The notes: generated by a model not told the origin, from the letters alone. A DNA stretch of 52,876 bases from Streptomyces mangrovisoli (GCF_000974985.2 NZ_LAVA02000085.1:1-52876); one strand, 5' to 3'; shown: positions 34,169 to 42,941, counted from the stretch's first letter. Numbers and translations are program-made.

Positions 34169-36879
34169 CGGGCGTCGCCCCTCTCGGTGTCCTTCTGGTC
34201 GGCGGTACGGTCCGCCTCCTGACCGGCGGTCCGGTCCGCCCTGTCCCTGTCCCGCTCCCTCTCCTTGTCCCTGCCCTTGTCCCTGTCCTTGTCCCTGTCC
34301 TTGTCCCTGTCCTTCTCCCGCTCCCTCTCGCGTTCCTTCCCGCGCTCCTTCTCCTTCTCCACGCTGATCGCGCCGCGCATGTGCGCGCTGCGGAGGGTGG
34401 CGAGCATCCCGGAGACCTCGTCGGGGCTGCGCTCCGCGAGAGGTCCGGTGGGGGCGGGGCGGCTCGGACGGTCGGTCTCGCTGACGGCGTCCGCGATGGC
34501 GCTCCGCCGGGGCCGCTTGACCAGGCCGTTGCGGGTACGGGCGGCCGAGGTGCCGGTCCCGGAGGCGGGGGCCGGCCGGCGGGCGGACTGCTGCTCCGAC
34601 GCCGTGCTCGGGGCGGCCGGCACGGAGACCGGCTCCGCGCCGGAGCCCGGTCCCGCGGCGGCCAGGACCGCACCCGGTCCCGAGGCCCCGCCCGGACCCG
34701 AGGCCGCGCTCGTCCCCGAGGCGGCCGCGGCCTTACCCGGGACCGGGCCCGCACCTGAGACCACGCCCGTACGCGAGACAAGGCCCGTTCCCGAGGCCGG
34801 TCCCGAGGCCGGTACCGCCGCCGGGGTGGCCTCCCGCTGCGGGGTCTCCCCCGCCGTCGAGGCCGCTCCCGCCGGGAGTTCGCGGCGCGGGGCCGGCAGC
34901 ACGGGACGCTCCACGGCCTCCTCCGCCGCCCCCGTGAGCGGCGCGGGGAGCGGGACCGGCGGGGCGACGGCCGGCTTGGCCCCCTCGCTCAGCAGCCCGG
35001 TGGGGATCAGCACCCGCGCGACCACCCCGGCCGCCGGTGCCTCTCCGAGCCGTACCTCCACACCGCACCTGCGGGCGAGTGCGCCGACCACGAAGTGGCC
35101 GAGGAACTTGGTCGGTTCGGCCATGAAGCTGGCGGTGCCGGAGAGCCGTACGTTCGCCTCCGCGAGGGCCTGGGCGTCCATGCCGAGCCCGTGGTCGACG
35201 ATGGCGACCAGATACCCGGCGCTGGTGCGCCTGCCCTCGATCTCCACATCGGAGTCGGGCGGCGAGAAGCTCAGCGCGTTCTCCACGAGTTCGGCGAGGA
35301 GATGGGAGAGCTCGGCGACCACGGAGCCGCTGAGCTGCGCGGGTTCGATGCGGCGCAGGCTGACCCTGCGGTACTCCTCGACCTCGGCGAGCGAGGCGCG
35401 CAGCACGTCCGTCACGGACAGCGGGTGGGACCAGGGGCGCGGGCTGGACTCCCCGGCGAGGACCAGCAGACTCTCGGCGTTGCGGCGCATCCGGGTGGCG
35501 AGATGGTCCAGTTCGAAGAGGTTGGCGAGGGTCGCCGGGTCGGCGTCCTCGTGCTCCAGCTTGCTGATGAAGCTGATCTGACGGCGTACCAGGTTCTGGT
35601 TGCGGCGGCCGAGGCTGACCAGCGAGTCGGTGGCGTTGCGGCGCAGCACGGCCTGTTCGGTGGCGAGGTCGAAGGCGACGCGCTGGACCCGGTCGAAGGC
35701 CTCGGCGACCTCGCGCACCTCGGCCCCGGCGCGGTCCGGCACGGCGAGCGGCGCGGGTGGTGCGGGCTGCTCGCCATGGGCCGCCTCGTGCACGGCGGCG
35801 ACGGCGCGCGGCAGCCGGCCCACGGCGACCTCCCGGGCCTGCCGGGCGAGGTCGGTCAGCGGCGAGGAGACGGACCGTACGCAGTCCAGGGCCAGGGCGC
35901 CGAGGGCGGCGACGGTGGCGAGGGCGAGCAGCAGGAACAGCAGCAGGTCGCGCAGGGCCGCGCTCTCCAGGGCGGCGGCGCGCCGGTCGACGTCGGCGCC
36001 GAGGGAGATCTGCACGGCACGCAGGCCGTTGATGGTGGAGGTCATCGAGTTCCACCAGGCCATCGGCGGGACGGCGGCCGAGCTGAGCCGTCCGGTGCCG
36101 CGCACGGCGACGCTCTCGTAGGCGAGCGCCTGCCGGGCGTCCGGGGTGGTGAGCGCGGCGTCGAGGCGGCGCTCCTGGCCGGTGGTGGCCGTACGCGGGA
36201 AGGCGTCCAGGGCGGCGAGGCGGCCGGCCCGGATCTCCAGGAAGCGGCCGTAGTCGTCGCCGCCGAAGCGTCCGGCGCGCACCGAGCCGAGCACGATGGC
36301 GCGTTCCTCTCCGGTGAACTCCTTGGCGTTGCCGAGGATCTGGAGGGACTGGTAGGCGTCGCGGAGCCGGCCGTCGTGGACGTCGTCGAGCCCGAGGTCG
36401 AGGCGGTCGAGGACGGTGATGGTGGTGGTGAAGAAGTCGAAGGTGGCCTTGACGGTGCCGGTGCGGGCGTCGGCGCCGTGGCGGATCGCGGCGAGGCCGT
36501 CGAGCCGGCCGAGGGCGGTGCGCACGGTGTCGGGGGCGGTGCCGCCCTGGCCCGCCAGCATCCGGTCGAGCGCGCCGCGGGCCTGGTCGGTGGCCGCGCG
36601 CTGGGCGGGCAGTTTGGCGCCGAACTGCCGTACGCCGCCCACGTATCCGGTGGTGAGGCCGCGCTCCTTCTGGAGTTCGTGGACGAGGCCCTGGAGGGTG
36701 ATCTCCAGCCGGGCGTCGTCCGCGGTGGCGGAGGCGTTGCGGTAGGCGGAGATCTGCTCGGTGGCCACGGTGCCGAGCAGGGCGAGCAGGACCGCGAGGG
36801 AGAGGACCAGGATCCGCAGGAGGCGGGTGCGGATGGTGCGAGGGGCGGCGGGGCGGCCCCTTCGTGTGACTACGTCCAC
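34165..36879 (-). CDS. cvnA: Conservon sensor histidine-kinase-like protein (CvnA) with NIT sensor
   Basis: GTG 36879 (DVVTRRGRPAAPRTIRTRLL) is preferred; the frame is open to GTG 36978, but those 33 codons have many A/T third positions and no ribosome site. The 904-residue protein has an N-terminal membrane helix, an extracytoplasmic nitrate/nitrite-sensing-type helical domain, a second helix (LLLFLLLALATVAALGALAL), a HAMP-like region, a helical dimer segment (NQNLVRRQISFISKLEHEDADPATL) and an HATPase domain (ELVENALSFSPPDS, IVDHGLGMD, GHFVVGALARR). The tail is low-complexity Ala/Pro and then a highly charged repeat. It signals through CvnB/CvnD. Confidence 0.9.
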   Translation of the reverse strand: MDVVTRRGRPAAPRTIRTRLLRILVLSLAVLLALLGTVATEQISAYRNASATADDARLEITLQGLVHELQKERGLTTGYVGGVRQFGAKLPAQRAATDQARGALDRMLAGQGGTAPDTVRTALGRLDGLAAIRHGADARTGTVKATFDFFTTTITVLDRLDLGLDDVHDGRLRDAYQSLQILGNAKEFTGEERAIVLGSVRAGRFGGDDYGRFLEIRAGRLAALDAFPRTATTGQERRLDAALTTPDARQALAYESVAVRGTGRLSSAAVPPMAWWNSMTSTINGLRAVQISLGADVDRRAAALESAALRDLLLFLLLALATVAALGALALDCVRSVSSPLTDLARQAREVAVGRLPRAVAAVHEAAHGEQPAPPAPLAVPDRAGAEVREVAEAFDRVQRVAFDLATEQAVLRRNATDSLVSLGRRNQNLVRRQISFISKLEHEDADPATLANLFELDHLATRMRRNAESLLVLAGESSPRPWSHPLSVTDVLRASLAEVEEYRRVSLRRIEPAQLSGSVVAELSHLLAELVENALSFSPPDSDVEIEGRRTSAGYLVAIVDHGLGMDAQALAEANVRLSGTASFMAEPTKFLGHFVVGALARRCGVEVRLGEAPAAGVVARVLIPTGLLSEGAKPAVAPPVPLPAPLTGAAEEAVERPVLPAPRRELPAGAASTAGETPQREATPAAVPASGPASGTGLVSRTGVVSGAGPVPGKAAAASGTSAASGPGGASGPGAVLAAAGPGSGAEPVSVPAAPSTASEQQSARRPAPASGTGTSAARTRNGLVKRPRRSAIADAVSETDRPSRPAPTGPLAERSPDEVSGMLATLRSAHMRGAISVEKEKERGKEREREREKDRDKDRDKDRDKGRDKERERDRDRADRTAGQEADRTADQKDTERGDAR
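34240..34358. repeat. Short tandem repeat inside cvnA encoding a charged tail
   Basis: Units of CCTTGTCCCTGT and degenerate forms repeat across about 120 bases. On the coding strand they encode alternating Asp-Lys-Asp-Arg and Glu-Arg-Glu-Lys residues, forming a long single alpha-helix or disordered tail. Confidence 0.8.
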
Positions 36880-37080
36880 GGGAAGTGCCTTAAGTGCGAG
36901 GCGAGTCGGTCGGCGAAACCGGGGAAGGAGAGAGGTGGTTCCGTGCCAGACCAACGAACCTTGTGGGGTGGCGGTCACTCGATCATGTTTGTGTTTAACC
37001 AGACCGAAACACCCGTATGCGTACGGCCGGATGGGCGAGGCGCGCCCGATCCGGCCGTATACGATCGTGATGACGCTGCG

Positions 37081-38367
37081 TCACAACCCGCAGTCGCAGC
37101 AGGAACAGCATTCGCAGCACTCGCAGATCTCGCACGCCTCGCAGCAGGAGCAGTCGCAGCCGCCGCCTCCGCAGTCTCCGCAGGTGGTGCACCAGCCGTC
37201 GCGCTTCTTGCGCGACCAGGGGCCCTCGAACTCGTCGGCGCAGCACAGCCGGCAGGTGCAGCACAGCCCGACGGCGGCGGCGCAGCCCGCCCAGAAGCCG
37301 CGCTTGCCGGGGCGGGGCGGTTCGCCGCCGGGATGCCCGAAGGGGTTGCCGTAGGGGTTGCCGGGGGTGTGCGGTCCGGGCGCGTAGGGCCCTTGCGGGG
37401 GCCCGAAGGCGGCCTGGGGGGACTGCGGGTGACTGCCGCCCCCGATCCCGGGAGCATCGTCCCCGAGGGCGTCCTGGAGCCGCTCGTGGCCGCAGGAGGC
37501 CGTGCCGAACGCCCGGTCCACGGAGCGGCCGAGCTCGTGGGCGAGCAGCAGGTGCGCCAGGCGGCGGTCGCCGAACTCCACCTCGCGCAGGGCGAGGCGG
37601 ATGCCGTGCAGCGCGTCGTCGGCGAGCCGGCGCGCCTCGGTGAGCGGCGTGCCGGTGGCGGTGAGCGGGTTCCAGGAGCCCGAGGCGGCGTCGGCGGCCC
37701 GGTCCTCGACGGCGTCCAGCAGGTGCGCGAGCCGGCCGAAGAGCCGGCCGGCCTCGGCGAGCGGTGCGGCGTTGCCCGGCCGTCCGGCGAGCACCGCGGT
37801 GTGCGCGAAGGCGGCGGCGGTCGCGGTCTCGGTGGGTTCGGTGACCGTGAGGACCGGGGTACCGGGCCCGGCGAGCGCCTCGATGCCGAGCTGCCGGTCG
37901 ACGGCGTCGACCAGCACGGCGGTGTCGAAGCCGACGGCGCGCCCGGTGCGCGCCCCGGCACGGTCCCAGCCGCCGGCCACCCGGCGCGCGGCGAGCGCGA
38001 CCGGTCCGCGGGCGAGCAGTCCGTCCCCGTCGGCGACATGGTCGCGGACCTTGGCCGAGGCGAGGACCAGCGAGACGGCCGCGGCGAGCCGCGCCCCCTC
38101 GCCCTGTGCCACGGAGGCGGTGCGCATTCCGCGCAGCGCGCAGGGTCCCGCCGTACGCCGCCAGGATCCGCCGTCCCGCCGTGTGGGGCGCGTGGCCTGA
38201 GCTTCCGTCAGAACCGATATCAGGAGCCCGTCGTAGTTCGTCACCACCCGCGCGAACTGACCGTGGTCGCCGCGCAGCGCGAGGCACAATCCGCACAAAT
38301 GCGCCATCCACTCCGTCGTAAGGCTCTCGCCGAGACGGTGCCGACAGGGCCGGACGATTCCGAACAT
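37081..38367 (-). CDS. DUF5685-family protein with cysteine-rich C-terminus
   Basis: ATG 38367 follows GGGGGG and gives 428 residues. The N-terminus MFGIVRPCRHRLGESLTTEW and HLCGLCLALRGDHG hold Cys/His pairs likely to bind metal. A long helical middle follows, including LLLAHELGRSVDRAFGTASCGHERL. A Pro/Gly linker leads to about 90 residues with more than 25 cysteines, in CC and C-x-C runs (CCTCRLCCADEFEG, CDCSCCEACEICECC). The fold is the actinobacterial DUF5685 type, function unknown. It is transcribed toward cvnA with a 200-base gap. Confidence 0.85.
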   Translation of the reverse strand: MFGIVRPCRHRLGESLTTEWMAHLCGLCLALRGDHGQFARVVTNYDGLLISVLTEAQATRPTRRDGGSWRRTAGPCALRGMRTASVAQGEGARLAAAVSLVLASAKVRDHVADGDGLLARGPVALAARRVAGGWDRAGARTGRAVGFDTAVLVDAVDRQLGIEALAGPGTPVLTVTEPTETATAAAFAHTAVLAGRPGNAAPLAEAGRLFGRLAHLLDAVEDRAADAASGSWNPLTATGTPLTEARRLADDALHGIRLALREVEFGDRRLAHLLLAHELGRSVDRAFGTASCGHERLQDALGDDAPGIGGGSHPQSPQAAFGPPQGPYAPGPHTPGNPYGNPFGHPGGEPPRPGKRGFWAGCAAAVGLCCTCRLCCADEFEGPWSRKKRDGWCTTCGDCGGGGCDCSCCEACEICECCECCSCCDCGL

Positions 38368-38713
38368 GGTGATCCCCCCGTGCGTCGTTGGATGTTGAGC
38401 AGGCCGTCGGGCAGGCCGTTGAGCTGGGTGTCGAGCCGCTTCGTCGCGGCGGCGGAGGAACGGGTCGCGCGGGGCGTTCCGTTCACCCGTACGCATCGCC
38501 CGTCACCCGTCCGCCGTGAAGAATCATATTTCACTCACAGTCAGCAGCCGTATGGGGAAGACCCCTTGGGGCATCCGGGCTCTCGACGTACGGGCCGTGC
38601 ACCAGTACCGTCACAAACCCCCCGCGCGGCGTCTATCCACTTGGCGCGCCGTCCGCATCATGGATGACCATAGATGCGGAAAGCATGAAAGACCGCTGTG
38701 AGAGGAGGCGTCC
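38368..38713. other. Divergent control region of the DUF5685 and SepF-like genes (346 bases)
   Basis: No gene is seen. AT-rich patch at 38517-38550. A hairpin at 38653-38679 (CCGCATCATGG with CCAT-A-GATGCGG, one bulged A) sits in the SepF-like gene's leader, 22 bases before GAGAGGAGG. Confidence 0.55.
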
Positions 38714-39151
38714 ATGGGATCGGTACGCAAGGCGAGTGCGTGGCTCGGCCTCGTCGACGACAACGATGACGAGCGTTACTACGACGACGACTACTCCGAG
38801 GGCTCGGAATCCGGGGACGCCTGGGTGACGGACCCGCGGGTCAAGGTGGCTTCGGACACGGCCGAGGGGAGGGGCCGCCGCATCGGCACGGTCACCCCGG
38901 ACAGCTTCCGGGACGCCCGCGCGATCGGCGAGCTGTTCCGTGACGGTGTCCCGGTCATCGTCAACCTGACGGCGATGGAGCCCACCGACGCCAAGCGTGT
39001 GGTGGACTTCGCGGCCGGGCTGACGTTCGGGCTGCGCGGCACGATCGAGCGGGTCGCGACCCGGGTCTTCCTGCTGACTCCGGCGAACACGGAGATCGTC
39101 AGCGGTGACCCGGCGCCGCATCGCGCGGACGGCTTCTACAACCAGAGCTGA
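38714..39151 (+). CDS. sflA: SepF-like cell-division protein (SflA-type)
   Basis: ATG 38714 follows GAGAGGAGG. The 145-residue protein starts with an amphipathic head (MGSVRKASAWLGLVDD) for membrane binding, an acidic linker (DDNDDERYYDDDYSEG) and the SepF/DUF552 domain: FRDARAIGELFRDGVPVIVNLTAMEPTDAKRVVDFAAGL, then IERVATRVFLLTPANTEI. It lies outside the ftsZ cluster, matching the extra Streptomyces homologues SflA/SflB that influence FtsZ and DivIVA placement in aerial hyphae. SflA over SflB is judged from remembered gene order only. Confidence 0.85.
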   Translation: MGSVRKASAWLGLVDDNDDERYYDDDYSEGSESGDAWVTDPRVKVASDTAEGRGRRIGTVTPDSFRDARAIGELFRDGVPVIVNLTAMEPTDAKRVVDFAAGLTFGLRGTIERVATRVFLLTPANTEIVSGDPAPHRADGFYNQS

Positions 39152-39238
39152 GGCGAGCCGGCTCACCGCCGCGCGGGCCGGCCCGGCCCGCGGACGGGTG
39201 GCGGACGCCCGTGACACCCGCGGGCCCGTCGTGGTCGC

Positions 39239-39260
39239 TCGCGCAGTTCCCCGCGCCCCT
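39239..39260. repeat. Right terminal repeat of the palindromic element
   Basis: Exact 22-base match, with only GTCGTGGTCG of the interior before it. Confidence 0.7.
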
Positions 39261-39285
39261 GAAACGCGCGGCCCAGCGACCCACC

Positions 39286-39307
39286 AGGGGCGCGGGGAAC
39301 TGCGCGA
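39286..39307. repeat. Left terminal repeat of the palindromic element
   Basis: Exact 22-base match, opposed to the 39239 copy. It leads directly into the 50-bp tandem array. Confidence 0.7.
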
Positions 39308-39330
39308 ACACCCCCTCCGACCCGCACCGA

Positions 39331-39580
39331 CCAAGAGACGCGGGGAAACCGCGCGAACAAGCCGAACCGACCCACACCGACCAAGGGACGCGGGGAAACC
39401 GCGCGAACAAGCCGAACCGACCCGCACCAACCAAGGGACGCGGGGAACCGCGCGAACAAGCCGAACCGGCCCGCACCGACCAAGGGACGCGGGGAAACCG
39501 CGCGAACAAGCCGAACCGACCCGCACCAACCAAGGGGCGCGGGGAACTGCGCGAACAAGCCCCACCGGCCCGCACCCGGG
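39331..39580. repeat. Tandem array of five 50-bp units derived from the palindromic element
   Basis: Units start CCAAG at 39331, 39381, 39431, 39480 and 39530 (periods 50, 50, 49, 50). Units 1-4 carry ACGCGGGGAAACCGCGCGAA (unit 3 lacks one A); unit 5 carries the family form GGGGCGCGGGGAACTGCGCG. No unique spacers are present. It lies between the convergent SepF-like and MFS genes. Confidence 0.85.
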
Positions 39581-39602
39581 TGTCAAGGGTCAAGACCCGG
39601 CG

Positions 39603-41225
39603 TCAAGCCGACACGTGGGCCCGCTCCGCCTCCCGAGGCAACGGCACCCCAACCCCCTCCTCCTCCCCCTCCGCGGCAGCGCCCTCGCACAGCATCACCC
39701 GAGGCAACCGCAACGCCATCACCGCTCCCAGCAGCAGCAACCCGGCGCTCACCAGCAGCGTCACATGCAGCCCGTGCACGAAGGAGTCCCGGGCGGCGTG
39801 CCGCAGCGCGGCCCCGGCGCTGCCGCCGAGCCGCGCGGACACCTCGTACGCCTCGCCGAGCGACCGCCCGGCCGCGGCCGACGCCTGCGCGGGCACCCCG
39901 GGGACGGACGACAGGCCCGGCGTGTAGGCCGCGTTCATCACGCTGCCCAGCAGCGCGATCCCGATCCCGGCGCCCAGCTGGTACGACGTCTCGCCGATCG
40001 CCGCCGCGCCACCGGCCTGCGCCTGCGGGGCCTCACTCAGCATCGACTCGTACGCGCCGAACAAGGTCGTCTCCAGGCCGAAGCCGAGCAGCACGAACCC
40101 GCACAGCAGCAGCGGGACGTCGTCGGTGGCGCCCATGGCCGTCAGCAGGACGACCGCGGCGGCCGTCAGACAGAAGCCGAAGCAGACCATCCGGCGCGGG
40201 CCGAAGCGGCGCAGCAGCCGCGCACCGGCGAGCCCGGCGGCCATCGCCGCGACGGTGAGCGGCAGCAGCCGCAGCCCGGTCTGGAGCGGCGACAGGCCGA
40301 GGACCAGTTGCAGGTACTGCGCGGCGATCAGCTCCAGGCCCACCAGCGCGAGCATGGCGAGGACGATGCAGCCGACGGCGGTGCTGAACGCGGGCCGCGC
40401 GAACATCCGCAGGTCGACCAGGGGGTAGGGGCGCCGGCGCTGCCGTCGTACGAACAGCACGAGCAGGGCGACGCCCAGCAGCACCGGGCCGGCCGTGGAC
40501 GCGCTGCCCACCGGCCGGCCGCCGCCGAGCTGCTCCACGCCGAGGACGACGCCGAACAGCCCGGCTGCCGCCATCAGGGCGCCGACGACGTCCCAGGGCC
40601 CGTTGCGGGTGCCCCGGGACTCGGGCAGCAGCAGCCGCCCGACCGGCAGGCTCACCAGCATCAGCGGGATGTTCACGAGGAAGACCGAGCCCCACCAGAA
40701 GTGCTCCAGCAGGAACCCGCCGAGCAGCGGCCCGACCGCGGCGCCCACCGCGGCGACGGCGCTCCACACGCCGATGGCCACGGCGCGCTCGCGCCGGTCG
40801 GGGAAGACCTGGCGCAGGATGGAGAGGGTGGCGGGCATGATCATGGCGCCGCCGACGCCGAGCAGCGCCCGCGCGGCGATGAGGACCTCGGCGGACGGGG
40901 CGAAGGCCGCGATGCCGGAGGCGACGCCGAAGAGGGCGTAGCCGAGCAGCAGGACGCGTCTGCGGCCCACCCGGTCGCCGAGCGTGCCGAAGAGGATCAG
41001 CAGCGCGGCGCAGACGAGCGGGTAGATGTCGACGATCCAGAGCAGTTCCACCGCGCCGGGCCTGAGGTCCTGGGTGACGGCGGGCACCGCCACGTGCAGC
41101 ACGGTCGCGTCGAGTGCGACGAGCAGCAGGCTGGTGCACAGCACGACGAGGACGACCCAGCGGTTGGCACCGGCCCCGGCCGCCCGACGGCGCAGCAGGG
41201 CAGCGGCCGTGGTCGTCCCGGACAT
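39603..41225 (-). CDS. MFS drug exporter, DHA2 (14-helix) family
   Basis: ATG 41225 follows GGGAGG seven bases upstream. The 540-residue protein has 14 predicted helices. Motif A is FGTLGDRVGRRRVLL between helices 2 and 3, motif C-like GPLLGGFLLEHFWW and VNIPLMLVSLPVGRLLLPES, and motif D1 LDATVLHVAVPAVTQDL in helix 1. These mark DHA2 proton-drug antiporters such as QacA/EmrB relatives. It should export toxic hydrophobic compounds. No regulator adjoins it. The stop lies 20 bases from the repeat array. Confidence 0.9.
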   Translation of the reverse strand: MSGTTTAAALLRRRAAGAGANRWVVLVVLCTSLLLVALDATVLHVAVPAVTQDLRPGAVELLWIVDIYPLVCAALLILFGTLGDRVGRRRVLLLGYALFGVASGIAAFAPSAEVLIAARALLGVGGAMIMPATLSILRQVFPDRRERAVAIGVWSAVAAVGAAVGPLLGGFLLEHFWWGSVFLVNIPLMLVSLPVGRLLLPESRGTRNGPWDVVGALMAAAGLFGVVLGVEQLGGGRPVGSASTAGPVLLGVALLVLFVRRQRRRPYPLVDLRMFARPAFSTAVGCIVLAMLALVGLELIAAQYLQLVLGLSPLQTGLRLLPLTVAAMAAGLAGARLLRRFGPRRMVCFGFCLTAAAVVLLTAMGATDDVPLLLCGFVLLGFGLETTLFGAYESMLSEAPQAQAGGAAAIGETSYQLGAGIGIALLGSVMNAAYTPGLSSVPGVPAQASAAAGRSLGEAYEVSARLGGSAGAALRHAARDSFVHGLHVTLLVSAGLLLLGAVMALRLPRVMLCEGAAAEGEEEGVGVPLPREAERAHVSA

Positions 41226-41445
41226 GTACGTACCTCCCAGATGAACCCTCGTGTTCGGCGGGCTCGCGGGGCGGGGACTCCCCGCGGCTCGACCGGGGAG
41301 GAGCGGAGATCCCCGGCCCACGCGGCGAACGGCGAGTTGACTGGCAGCGTACGCGAGTCGACCGGGCGGGTACGTGGTGGAGCTCTCACCCTCCAGGACC
41401 AACACTGTGGCGTACGCCACTGCCCGCACCCTTGACCACGCCCCG

Positions 41446-41476
41446 GCGAACGTCACGGCCGCGGCGGGCGTCGATA
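41446..41476 (+). promoter_or_regulatory. ECF-sigma-like promoter of the PIG-V-like gene
   Basis: GCGAAC (41446-41451), 17 bases, then CGTCGATA (41469-41476), nine bases before GTG 41485. It shares CGTCGATA and the GAAC element with the PAP2 promoter at 42911. Confidence 0.45.
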
Positions 41477-41484
41477 ATCGGTCC

Positions 41485-42705
41485 GTGACCGACCTTGCGA
41501 CGCGCGCGGCCCCGGCCCGCCCGACCTCTCTGCGCCGGGCCGCACCCGCCCTCCTGGGCTACGCGGCCGTGCGGGGGCTCGGGCTGCTCGTGCTGGCCGG
41601 CTGGAGCGCGGCACGCGGCACGAGCGCGCACACCCTGCTGACGGCCCGCTGGGACGCGCTCTGGTACGCGCGGGTGGCGGGCCTCGGCTACGGCTACGAG
41701 GTGCGCCTGCCCGACGGCGACGTGCACTCGGATCTCGCCTTCTTCCCGCTGCTGCCCTGGCTGGAGCGGCTGCTGCACGCGCTGACCCCGCTGTCGTACG
41801 CCGACGCCGGGTTCACCGTGGCCCTGCTCTCCTCGCTCGCCGCGGCCTGGGGGATCTTCGCGGTCTCCGATCATCTGTACGGCCGCCGGGTGGGCCTGTG
41901 CGCCGTGCTGCTGTGGGCGGTGCTGCCGGTCGGGATCGTGCAGTCGATGGCGTACAGCGAGTCGTTGTTCACGGCGCTGGCGGCCTGGTCGCTGTACTGC
42001 GTGCTGATCGGGCGGTGGCCGGCGGCGGGCCTGCTGGCGCTGGCGGCCGGGCTGACCCGGCCGGTCGGGCTCGCTGTGGTGGCGGCGGTGTGGGCCGCCG
42101 CGATCGCCTCGTTCGTGCGCACCGGGGGCGCGGCCGCGCCGGGCGGCGTGCGGGCCGGACCGCCCGCCCCCTCCCGCGCGCCCGCCCGGGACCCGCGGGG
42201 CGCGTCCGTCGCGCGGCGCTCCCTGGGCATGGCGCTCGCGCCCCTGGGCGCCGCCGGGTACGTGCTGTGGGTCGGGTGGCACACGGGCACCGGGCTGTTC
42301 GGCTACCTCGACGTGCAGGCGGGCTGGCGCAACGGCTTCGACGGCGGCTACGCCTTCGCCCGCTTCGTCGCCGACAAGTTCACGTCGTTCCCGTCGGCCC
42401 TGGCCGGCGTCGGGCTGGTCGTGGGGGTGGCGCTGGTGGTCCGGCTCTACGTCGCCGGGGTGCGGCAGGGCCAGCCGCTCGCGCTGCTGGTCTACACGGG
42501 GGTCGTCACCGCGCTGGCCCTGTGCGCGTCGAGCTACTTCGGTTCGAAGCCGCGGCTGCTGCTGCCGGCCTTCCCGCTGCTGCTGCCCCTCGCGGCCGCC
42601 CTGGCCCGGCTGCGGCCGCCCAGGTCGGCGCTGGTGGTGGGGGTGGTGGCGGTGGCCTCGGCGGTGTACGGGGCGTTCTGGCTGAACGGCAGCGGCCCCC
42701 CGTGA
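41485..42705 (+). CDS. PIG-V-like membrane mannosyltransferase (GT-C)
   Basis: GTG 41485 has no ribosome site; the promoter nearby suggests a near-leaderless mRNA. The 406-residue protein has about nine helices. The first loop carries RWDALWYARVAGLGYGYEV, with the W-D region that is the catalytic Asp loop of GT-C enzymes, then DLAFFPLLPWLER and the PIG-V-like AYSESLFTALAAWSLYC. The family transfers mannose from polyprenyl-phosphate-mannose at the outer membrane face. Likely targets are glycoproteins or glycolipids. It diverges from the MFS gene. Confidence 0.82.
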   Translation: MTDLATRAAPARPTSLRRAAPALLGYAAVRGLGLLVLAGWSAARGTSAHTLLTARWDALWYARVAGLGYGYEVRLPDGDVHSDLAFFPLLPWLERLLHALTPLSYADAGFTVALLSSLAAAWGIFAVSDHLYGRRVGLCAVLLWAVLPVGIVQSMAYSESLFTALAAWSLYCVLIGRWPAAGLLALAAGLTRPVGLAVVAAVWAAAIASFVRTGGAAAPGGVRAGPPAPSRAPARDPRGASVARRSLGMALAPLGAAGYVLWVGWHTGTGLFGYLDVQAGWRNGFDGGYAFARFVADKFTSFPSALAGVGLVVGVALVVRLYVAGVRQGQPLALLVYTGVVTALALCASSYFGSKPRLLLPAFPLLLPLAAALARLRPPRSALVVGVVAVASAVYGAFWLNGSGPP

Positions 42706-42750
42706 GCCACGCGACGGACCGATGAGCACCGGGCGAATTCCATGCCAGCA

Positions 42751-42780
42751 TTCGGTTAACGAATTCAAACGCGATATAAA
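42751..42780 (+). promoter_or_regulatory. Candidate promoter in an AT-rich patch
   Basis: TTCGGT (42751-42756), 18 bases and TATAAA (42775-42780), in an unusually AT-rich patch. The expected start lies about 27 bases before GTG 42814. Confidence 0.4.
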
Positions 42781-42813
42781 ACGGCTAGCCCGAACAGATC
42801 AAAGGAATTGCCT

Positions 42814-42918
42814 GTGAGGGTGGTTCAAGATTGCGCATTAGCGCGAAATAAAGGCGGGCCTGAGAGCTTTCCCACATCACATCGTCATCACAAAGACGGT
42901 GATTCGCACGGGAACTGA
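42814..42918 (+). CDS. Possible 34-residue peptide with a TTA codon
   Basis: GTG 42814 follows AAAGGAA and a candidate promoter. The peptide begins MRVVQDCALARNKGG and ends HHKDGDSHGN; codon 9 is TTA, rare in this genome and read by the bldA tRNA. Codon use is unlike neighbouring genes (many A/T third positions), so this may be a regulatory leader or a chance frame. Its 3' end overlaps the PAP2 promoter. Confidence 0.35.
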   Translation: MRVVQDCALARNKGGPESFPTSHRHHKDGDSHGN

Positions 42919-42941
42919 GCTCACTCGCTGTAACGTCGATA
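42911..42941 (+). promoter_or_regulatory. ECF-sigma-like promoter of the PAP2 gene
   Basis: GGAAC (42911-42915), 18 bases, CGTCGATA (42934-42941), two bases before GTG 42944. Confidence 0.45.

Noticed and set aside
36880..36978. N-terminal extension of CvnA from GTG 36978
   Set aside because: Third-position composition is not coding-like and no ribosome site precedes it.
35095..38667. A 1190-codon plus-strand frame over cvnA and DUF5685
   Set aside because: It spans two well-supported genes on the other strand and reads as low-complexity Gly/Ala/Glu/Arg.
39331..39580. CRISPR array
   Set aside because: Units are contiguous 50-bp tandem repeats with no unique spacers, and no cas genes are present.
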